Part shown: positions 17,922 through 23,679 of the stretch, one piece after another | Layout: every line of letters starts with the position of its first letter | Position numbering within the stretch: position 1 is the first letter of the stretch | Assembly (NCBI RefSeq): GCF_003236175.1 | Contig: NZ_QKTW01000009.1 | Coordinates: forward strand, 62,001-126,000 | Reading direction: 5' to 3' | DNA: 64,000 bases | Origin: Taibaiella soli | GTDB lineage: Bacteria > Bacteroidota > Bacteroidia > Chitinophagales > Chitinophagaceae | The notes under the pieces: model-generated | What the model was told of the DNA's origin: nothing | What the model saw: the letters and a program-made list of their open reading frames with translations, nothing else | Database searches by the model: none | Program-made: the position numbers and the translations under genes

Positions 17922-19082
17922 GTTACCAAAAAAATTGTTTGCTGCATCTTAGCCTTTACTGGTGTTTTTGTAGTATTTGCACAAAAAAAGAAAGAAACGA
18001 ATTATCTAATTTATCACGATTGGATCAACAATGCGGAGTCGTTTTATTTTTTAGAAAGCAATTACGATTCCGCCGCATACTATTATAAGAAAGCGTTTAG
18101 CAACTTTGATTTCGTTTTTGTCAAAGACTGTATCATAGCTGCAGAATTAGCGGCTGCAAATAAAAAGAAAGAGGATTTTTTGTTTTTCACAACAAGAGGA
18201 TTTGAAAGAGGGTGGCGCCTCGAGGATATGACAAAGCTCGCATACACAGGCGGCAGCAGGTTCGTTCCTGTCAACGTTTTCAACTCACTGCTTACCGACA
18301 AGTCTCTGCACGACTATCTCGCTAAAGAATATCCTCTTCGAAGAAAAAAGTATCTCGCCAGCATCGAAGTGTCGTTACGGGAGAAATTGGTTGATATGTT
18401 TATGGAAGACGAGCTGAATAAAAATGTACACATGAAACAGGGTGAAAAATTTGAGGATAGGTATATGAAACATGCAAAAGTGGTTCAGAAAAACAATTTG
18501 AGGCTCGATTCAATAGTTAAGAAAGTTGGATTCCCCGGGGAGAAATTAACTGGAATAGAAAACGACCATTTGATGGAAGAACTTGGCTGTAAAGGGAAAG
18601 ACCCCCTGTGGCAATACGATCACTATTATTACAAATATGCTGACAGTCTGAACATTGACAGAAAGATGTTTTCGTTGGATGAGGATGAATATACTTGTAA
18701 AATATTATACGTGCTATTGATTCACGCTTCATGTTCATATTGGAAATATCAAAGCGTGTTTCCGAAAAATATCGCTACTGGGAACATTCATCCTCGTGAC
18801 GTTGCTTTCCTGCTGGATTTTATGATAAATGACGGGCCTGCTGCAGTTCGCAGAAAGCATACTGCGATAAAGAAATATTTAGGTTGTTCTATTGATACAA
18901 ACGCAAAACGCAATTACACATCAGGCCTGGACGTTGTTGACGCCCCAGAAGAAGTATTCTATGATGTAAATCAATACCGGAAGAAATGGCACATTGTTCC
19001 AATTGAAGTGGATATTGCTAAGCGCAAATATGAATTAGAAGCCGGTGTGCAATTATTTTTTGGCTTCTTTAATCATTTATAG
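17922..19082 (+). CDS. Exported protein of unknown function in RiPP locus (386 aa)
   Basis: This has no confident family. A signal peptide (KIVCCILAFTGVFVVFAQ) is followed by a mature domain beginning with a TPR-like helix pair (ESFYFLESNYDSAAYYYKKAF). The middle is Lys/Asp/Tyr-rich and probably helical, with an aromatic C-terminus. The ATG at 17922 is preferred to 17910 because it sits directly before a short n-region. It occupies the same position relative to its precursor as the 299-residue exported protein at 22294-23193, suggesting a role in recognition, immunity or surface presentation of the product. Codon use is more AT-rich than in flanking housekeeping genes. Confidence 0.6.
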   Translation, partial: VTKKIVCCILAFTGVFVVFAQKKKETNYLIYHDWINNAESFYFLESNYDSAAYYYKKAFSNFDFVFVKDCIIAAELAAANKKKEDFLFFTTRGFERGWRLEDMTKLAYTGGSRFVPVNVFNSLLTDKSLHDYLAKEYPLRRKKYLASIEVSLREKLVDMFMEDELNKNVHMKQGEKFEDRYMKHAKVVQKNNLRLDSIVKKVGFPGEKLTGIENDHLMEELGCKGKDPLWQYDHYYYKYADSLNIDRKMFSLDEDEYTCKILYVLLIHASCSYWKYQSVFPKNIATGNIHPRDVAFLLDFMINDGPAAVRRKHTAIKKYLGCSIDTNAKRNYTSGLDVVDAPEEVFYDVNQYRKKWHIVPIEVDIAKRKYELEAGVQLFFGFFNHL

Positions 19083-19086
19083 CGCT

Positions 19087-20112
19087 ATGATTTTTATACA
19101 CAGCGATTCAGATGAAAACAGTACGGATGACGTAATGGATTGGTTGTTTTATCTAGGCGACAGAGAAATTCTGAGATTAAACGACGCAATATGCATAGAA
19201 AAAATGACGCACTTCATAGGTGACAGCCTTGGTAATTCATATATCCGAACGAGTAGGGGAGAAGATAATCTATTTAGAGAAATTGAATCTAATTGGTATC
19301 GTCGTGGTGGCTATATGTTTTCACAAAACAGTGTGCCCGCTAGTTTGTTTGAATACTCGACTATAGCGAGTGCGATCAATCAATATTATTATAAAGAGTC
19401 ACAACAGGTTTTTGATACCTATTATCACGATCTTTTTCATCGTTTAAATGGGCTAAACAGATTTTCCGATAACAGAATTAACAAGATTGAAGTCTTGTCG
19501 AAAGCATTTCGACAAGGTTTGAAAATCCCGAATACGATTGTTACTAACAGTTATTCAGATCTCATGGATTTTGCCAAAGAGAAGAACGCGATTATTACTA
19601 AAGCGATAAGTAATGGGGTTGTCCGTTTTATGGTAAATGAGGAAGCAGAAATGGTTTTTGGTATAGGTACGTCAAAGCTTACTTATAATGAATTAGTCGC
19701 GCAGAGCTCTAAATATGTTGATGATCATCTAGCTTTTTCTGTAGCGCAGGAATATGTGGAGAAGCAGATTGAGATTCGCAGTTTTTACATAGGCGGTTCC
19801 TTTTTTTCAATGGCAATTTTCTCACAGTCCAATGAAAAAACAGCACTCGATTATCGACGTTATGATTTTGAGCGCCCCAACCGGTTTATACCATTTCAAT
19901 TACCTGATGACATTGAGGTAAAACTACATTCACTCATGGAAGACATGAGTATGAATTCCGGCTCTTTTGATATCATTTATACTCCAGAAAAGGAGTATGT
20001 TTTTTTGGAAGTAAATCCTATTGGGCAATACCAGTGGTTAACAAAACATTGCAATTATTTTATCGACAGAGAAATTGCTTCATTTCTATTAAAATTTGAT
20101 AAGGAGGTTTAA
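19087..20112 (+). CDS. gwsG: ATP-grasp peptide maturase, grasp-with-spasm system
   Basis: This 341-residue ATP-grasp ligase would activate Asp/Glu side chains of the precursor core as acyl phosphates and join them to Ser/Thr or Lys. The N-terminus MIFIHSDSDENSTDDVMDWL is typical of the GwsG group. The middle holds the ATP-grasp lid region (NAIITKAI). The C-terminal metal/ATP site is FLEVNPIGQY, with the paired Glu and Asn ligands. The ATG at 19087, four bases after the upstream stop, gives this N-terminus; an ATG at 19045 would overlap the previous gene. An AAGGAGG follows near its end for the next gene. A truncated paralogue lies at 23190-23486. Confidence 0.85.
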   Translation: MIFIHSDSDENSTDDVMDWLFYLGDREILRLNDAICIEKMTHFIGDSLGNSYIRTSRGEDNLFREIESNWYRRGGYMFSQNSVPASLFEYSTIASAINQYYYKESQQVFDTYYHDLFHRLNGLNRFSDNRINKIEVLSKAFRQGLKIPNTIVTNSYSDLMDFAKEKNAIITKAISNGVVRFMVNEEAEMVFGIGTSKLTYNELVAQSSKYVDDHLAFSVAQEYVEKQIEIRSFYIGGSFFSMAIFSQSNEKTALDYRRYDFERPNRFIPFQLPDDIEVKLHSLMEDMSMNSGSFDIIYTPEKEYVFLEVNPIGQYQWLTKHCNYFIDREIASFLLKFDKEV

Positions 20113-20114
20113 TT

Positions 20115-20327
20115 ATGGATATAGAGAAAATAAAGGAGATTATGAGGCAACATCCTGGTTATTTTCAACTATGTGCCGATAATATGAATATCTCAATTGT
20201 TGACCAAAAGCAGCCTGTTGAACCACAAGCCAAAGTGACCTTTGGTCACTATAATTCACAAAGAGAAATCTCCTATCCTTTTTATAAGCCGATCAGCAAA
20301 GTGATCGATATAAGTAAACTGAAATGA
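20115..20327 (+). CDS. Small protein between the two maturases (70 aa), unknown
   Basis: It starts two bases after gwsG, with AAGGAGG seven bases ahead of its ATG, an unusually strong ribosome site for Bacteroidota. Its stop overlaps the start of gwsS (ATGA), so all three are translated as a unit. The product is soluble, with a helical N-terminus (IEKIKEIMRQHPGYFQLC) and a Tyr/Pro/Lys-rich second half. No GG leader or Asp/Thr-rich core, so it is not an obvious third precursor. A leader-binding adaptor or a small accessory subunit of the maturases is a plausible guess. Confidence 0.75.
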   Translation: MDIEKIKEIMRQHPGYFQLCADNMNISIVDQKQPVEPQAKVTFGHYNSQREISYPFYKPISKVIDISKLK

Positions 20328-21403
20328 CAAAGTCTTTAAAGTTATTTGCAAATTGTATTCCAGTAAGGGGAAATCAGCGGGGGATCATTTGTGACCTTCA
20401 GCGAAATGAATGGCATTTAGTGCCAAGTTCGCTAATTGATTTATTTGACACGCGCGGGGTAATGAGAACTGATACGTCAGAATTTGATGACGAAAGCCAA
20501 GAAGCTTTGGAGTACTATAGAAGTTTTCTCCTGGAGAAAGAACTAGCGTTTTATTGTGATGCCGCAGAAATTGAGTTGTATCCGGGTCTATCTATGAGGT
20601 GGGATTTCCCGTCGGTAATTTCCAACTGCATTTTAGATTTTGATGGTAACAATGAGCTAGCGTTATCAGTGATCGTTCAGCAATTGAGCGACCTAAATTG
20701 TCACTATATTCAGATGCGTTTTTTTGTAGAAATAGATTTTGAGAAATTAATAAACCTTATTGCTGTAGTCAATTTATCTACGATTAAGGCAATTGATTTT
20801 GTATTGAAGGAAAACGCAACGACAGGCTTCTATGATAGGCTTGAAAATATCGTTCAGCAAAATCGAAAGATTAGAAGTGTAGTGATACATGATGCTATTG
20901 ACAATCGTTTCGTCGCACAAGCTAGCAATGCTTTTGGTTCAATTGTTTCGGTGCGAGAGAGTATAAATGAGTTGCACTGTGGCATAATCCATCATTCCTA
21001 TTTTTCCATGAACGTCGAGACCTTCACCGAATCCCAACACCACAATACCTGCCTCAATCGCAAAATCTCCATCGATGCAGAAGGCAATATCAAAAACTGT
21101 CCATCCATGAGCGAGAGCTTTGGAAACATACAAGATACAACACTTAAAGAAGCCGTAGAAAAGCCTGGATTCAAGAAGTATTGGGATATTACCAAAGATC
21201 AGATTACAGTTTGCAAAGACTGCGAGTTTCGGCATATCTGCACCGATTGCAGAGCCTATCTCGAAAACCCTGAGGATGATTACAGCAAGCCGTTGAAATG
21301 CGGTTATAACCCATACACCTGCGAATGGGAGGAATGGAGTACACATCCGCTGAAGCAAAAGGCGATAGAGTATTATGGCATGCAGGAATTGGTGAGAAAA
21401 TGA
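20324..21403 (+). CDS. gwsS: SPASM-domain peptide maturase, grasp-with-spasm system
   Basis: This 359-residue protein has a C-terminal SPASM domain: Cys243 and Cys259, then the CxxC-x5-CxxC block at 297-309 and CGYNPYTC at about 323-330, ligands for auxiliary Fe-S clusters. The N-terminal 240 residues lack the CxxxCxxC motif of radical SAM enzymes, so a classical SAM radical reaction is not supported; the family pairs such SPASM proteins with ATP-grasp ligases. The first two thirds use A/T-ending codons, while from about 21000 onward codons become clearly C-ending, suggesting a recombination junction inside the gene. Stop overlaps the ATG of the truncated exporter at 21400. Confidence 0.82.
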   Translation: MTKSLKLFANCIPVRGNQRGIICDLQRNEWHLVPSSLIDLFDTRGVMRTDTSEFDDESQEALEYYRSFLLEKELAFYCDAAEIELYPGLSMRWDFPSVISNCILDFDGNNELALSVIVQQLSDLNCHYIQMRFFVEIDFEKLINLIAVVNLSTIKAIDFVLKENATTGFYDRLENIVQQNRKIRSVVIHDAIDNRFVAQASNAFGSIVSVRESINELHCGIIHHSYFSMNVETFTESQHHNTCLNRKISIDAEGNIKNCPSMSESFGNIQDTTLKEAVEKPGFKKYWDITKDQITVCKDCEFRHICTDCRAYLENPEDDYSKPLKCGYNPYTCEWEEWSTHPLKQKAIEYYGMQELVRK

Positions 21404-21501
21404 ATCCCACATTGAGACGATTCCCTCACGACATACAGCGCAACACAATGGATTGCGGCGCCACCTGCCTCCGCATAAAGTTAAACGGAAACATCAGATG
21501 A
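21400..21501 (+). pseudogene. 5' stump of a C39 peptidase-ABC exporter gene
   Basis: The frame opens with ATG overlapping the gwsS stop and encodes RRFPHDIQRNTMDCGATCLRI, nearly identical to the first ~22 residues of the intact exporter at 23676, including the catalytic Cys of the C39 peptidase. After CGCAT the similarity stops and the frame runs on through unrelated DNA (AAACGGAAACATCAGATG) to a stop at 21499-21501. About 60 bases match the intact copy with only a handful of differences. It is the scar of a duplicated cluster that lost its exporter. Confidence 0.85.
21489..21500 (+). repeat. AAACATCAGATG motif, copy at the duplication scar
   Basis: The context GGAAACATCAGATGAATTT is almost identical to that at 17142-17160 after the DPP III gene, and both are followed by a GCTTTTTTATGTC stretch. 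This indicates duplicated flanking DNA. Confidence 0.65.
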
Positions 21502-21574
21502 ATTTGTGAGCGCATTATCCGTCGGGGCGAGCTTTTTTATGTCTGTTTTTTTGTTTTGGAATCATAAATGCTTG

Positions 21575-21663
21575 AAGGGGCACATTACGCTTTGAAGAGA
21601 ATAAATATTTGAAAAAAGTCTTTTCCACTGAGGGACATAGATGGTTTGACGTAGTTCGGCGAT
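21575..21663 (+). pseudogene. Possible fossil of a SusD/RagB-like gene
   Basis: One frame between 21575 and the stop at 21661 reads RFEENKYLKKVFSTEGHRWFDVVRR in part. The EGHRWFDVVR stretch is the highly conserved C-terminal signature of SusD-family outer-membrane lipoproteins. A +1 frame change just after would continue with DNKLDLGYG before further stops. No start, no neighbouring susC. It is read as decayed debris inside the duplicated RiPP region; chance resemblance cannot be excluded. Confidence 0.35.
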
Positions 21664-21934
21664 AACAAGCTAGACTTGGGGTACGGGTAGCAGGAGGTGC
21701 GTTGAATACTGATTGCGATTTGGTTAGCTATCCGTAATATTTGGCACAGTAATTGATACATTGTTTTAAGCGGGATTTTTTTGAATAAGCTCAATTCTGA
21801 GGGATGAAAAAAATGTACGATGGTATAGTTCTACTTGTCGAAATTTAATGGACTTGGACCAATCCCTATCTGGCGTTTCCCTTCGTGAAAAATTGTACCA
21901 TGTACACAATAGTTGCTTAGTATTTCTAATTGTT

Positions 21935-21968
21935 AGGGCGGCGAAAGCAAGCCGCCCTATATTCTTTT
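21935..21968 (+). terminator. GC-rich hairpin upstream of precursor 2
   Basis: AGGGCGGC pairs with GCCGCCCT around GAAAGCAA, followed by ATATTCTTTT. A related but weaker hairpin (GGGTGGC...GCCCCCC) lies just after precursor 2 at 22252-22270, so a precursor-hairpin unit may have been duplicated here too. Confidence 0.6.
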
Positions 21969-21995
21969 CTAAAGCAGCATTTCTAAAAACGCATT

Positions 21996-22244
21996 ATGAA
22001 AAAATCAGTAAAATCAAAATTATACAAAATGAATTCGTACAAAACGAACGTTGATAACGTATTCGGAGGCGGTTGTCAAACAGGCGGAAGTAGTGGCAAC
22101 CCAGATGATTACCTGTCAGGCACTTTGAGTGCCGACACTACGACAAATTACAGCAACGATGCCACGCTTTGTGACGGTAAAGATTCTGCTCCTTCCATTG
22201 CGGCGGCACCTCAAAGCAAAAGCATGTCAACGATAATTGCTTAA
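21996..22244 (+). CDS. RiPP precursor peptide 2 (GG leader), divergent from precursor 1
   Basis: This 82-residue precursor has a basic leader KSVKSKLYKMNSYKTNVDNVF and then Gly-Gly-Gly at 24-26, consistent with C39 cleavage after Gly25. The core is rich in Ser, Thr, Asp and Gly (DDYLSGTLSADTTTNYSND) and, like precursor 1, contains two cysteines. Length is identical to precursor 1, although the sequences share little beyond the leader logic and the hydrophobic Ile/Val-Ala/Val C-terminus. The next genes are an exported protein, a broken ATP-grasp gene and the only intact exporter, so its modification probably depends on the upstream GwsG/GwsS. Confidence 0.7.
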   Translation: MKKSVKSKLYKMNSYKTNVDNVFGGGCQTGGSSGNPDDYLSGTLSADTTTNYSNDATLCDGKDSAPSIAAAPQSKSMSTIIA

Positions 22245-22293
22245 TACTTATTGGGTGGCGAGAAACAAGCCCCCCATTCCACTTCTCTACACA

Positions 22294-23193
22294 ATGAAAG
22301 TGATTCGATTTTCTGTTATTCTGTGTTTGCTGTTTTTTGCCATGAGGGCATCCGCTCAAAATGCTCGAATAATGTTTTATGACAGTTGCGCATCTCAAAT
22401 TAACAGGTGTGTTAACGAAAAAAATTATGGTGCAGCTGTTTCTTTTGATAAGAAGTTAAATCAGAAACACCAGCTATTGACAACAAGTTTGTTTGAGTTT
22501 TGGGGTTTATCGTTGTTGGCGGAAGATTCAGCCGGATTTTATCAGGCAAGTCGTTTATGGATTTTAAATTCGGCATTGCCCATAAAAACAATAATCGAAA
22601 ATTATGGTAAGCTATCAACGAGAGTATATGCCCTCAATTATACACCGGAAATAATTGCTCAGAGCAAAATATTTGGCCCGGTATATGAGCGGCTACAGCA
22701 AGAGGAGTCACCACTTATTGTCAGAGCAAAGAATACTTTAGATTGGCAATGGATCATATTTCTGGAGGGAATTTTAACGAGTAATATTGATTATCGTTAC
22801 CTGCCGGATTCCGCATTTGCAGGAAGTGAAGGGAAGATGAAGGGAATCATCTTTATAGACTCTCTTCATTTAATGCGCGTCAATTCATTCATTGCAAGTA
22901 ATGGATTTCCGACAATGAGTAGACTAGGGATGAATTGGGGAGAAATACAGCCGATATTAAAGCATTGCATTGAGCTTGTTGGGCTAGAAGAAGAGAAACG
23001 CTCAGACTATTTTTTAGTTATATGGAAATCCCTTTTCCCGAAAATGTATCAAGCCGTTTTAGACTGGGAAATGGAACCGGATTTTTACAGGTTTCTATAT
23101 CGTTCATTAGAGCGTTCTCTTACCAAGGTCGGACATTCTGAGAAAATGGATTTTTTTAAGCAATATGAACTTCATAAAACCACGGCACAATGA
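22294..23193 (+). CDS. Exported protein of unknown function in RiPP locus (299 aa)
   Basis: A clean signal peptide (MKVIRFSVILCLLFFAMRASAQ) supports the ATG at 22294 rather than the 22237 frame start, which overlaps the precursor. The mature part is predicted mainly helical with aromatic and Leu-rich segments. No motif known to me. It holds the same position as the 386-residue protein at 17922-19082 (after a precursor, before an ATP-grasp gene), and both have a short helical-repeat-like start (NYGAAVSFDKKLNQ here). Function unknown; a locus-specific periplasmic or surface partner of the peptide is possible. Confidence 0.65.
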   Translation: MKVIRFSVILCLLFFAMRASAQNARIMFYDSCASQINRCVNEKNYGAAVSFDKKLNQKHQLLTTSLFEFWGLSLLAEDSAGFYQASRLWILNSALPIKTIIENYGKLSTRVYALNYTPEIIAQSKIFGPVYERLQQEESPLIVRAKNTLDWQWIIFLEGILTSNIDYRYLPDSAFAGSEGKMKGIIFIDSLHLMRVNSFIASNGFPTMSRLGMNWGEIQPILKHCIELVGLEEEKRSDYFLVIWKSLFPKMYQAVLDWEMEPDFYRFLYRSLERSLTKVGHSEKMDFFKQYELHKTTAQ

Positions 23194-23615
23194 TTTGGAT
23201 TCAATCGACAGATGACGATTTGTCAACAAATATGGTGATTGACTGGTTCGATTTGCTTAAGGTAGACTGGTGCAGAACAAATGATGCAATTGTTCAGTTT
23301 AAAAATTTTGCGATCAGTAACACGAAAAATGATTTTCAAATTTCATTTAAAGATGTTGCAGAACATCAACATAATATTCGCTTGTCTGATATAGCAGGAT
23401 ACTGGTATCGACGCGGACATCTTAGTTTCGGCATCACGTCAAACGCTGAAAGCAGGGAATGGTGTCATCCGGCGGAGTGCAATTAGAATCCGTATATAGC
23501 TAAATGGAAAAATGAAGATGGTTATGTATTACTTGCTGAGTGTGGCATAAGAAGTACCGGACACGGCTTTATTTATGACAAGGAGAAAATTGAAACCATA
23601 AATGCCGAATTATGA
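23190..23615 (+). pseudogene. Truncated ATP-grasp maturase gene (gwsG remnant)
   Basis: The first ~85 codons encode an N-terminus clearly related to GwsG at 19087 (MIWIQSTDDDLSTNMVIDWF and later YWYRRG). The frame then diverges, hits TAG at 23484-23486, and continues open for 42 codons to 23615 with an unrelated but protein-like tail (KWKNEDGYVLLAECG...). The ATP-grasp catalytic region is absent, so it cannot be active. The tail looks like the end of another gene joined by deletion. The start overlaps the upstream stop by four bases, as in a functional operon, pointing to recent decay. Confidence 0.75.
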
Positions 23616-23679
23616 TGATTTACAATCAATAGTTTCCGATCAGTCATTTTTGAGAAACAATAAACGTATCCAACATTGA
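23602..23679 (+). CDS. 25-codon ORF coupled to the exporter start
   Basis: ATG at 23602 opens a 25-residue frame (MPNYDDLQSIVSDQSFLRNN...) whose TGA overlaps the TTG start of the exporter (TTGA). It may be the end of a deleted gene or serve only to couple translation. No family is recognised. Confidence 0.25.
   Translation: MPNYDDLQSIVSDQSFLRNNKRIQH

Larger units (their letters stand above)
21502..21995. other. Decayed spacer between the two RiPP half-clusters
   Basis: Contains the duplicated DPP III downstream segment (to about 21560), the SusD-like fossil, and the hairpin at 21935-21958. No intact gene; the open frame 21848-22054 runs through the hairpin and into the second precursor region and is not credible. 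Confidence 0.5.

Noticed and set aside
20115-20327. Third RiPP precursor
   Set aside because: No GG leader, no Asp/Thr-rich core, and its tight coupling between two enzymes suits an accessory protein better.
21848-22054. 68-residue plus-strand frame before precursor 2
   Set aside because: It reads through the strong hairpin at 21935-21958 and into the leader of the precursor in another frame.
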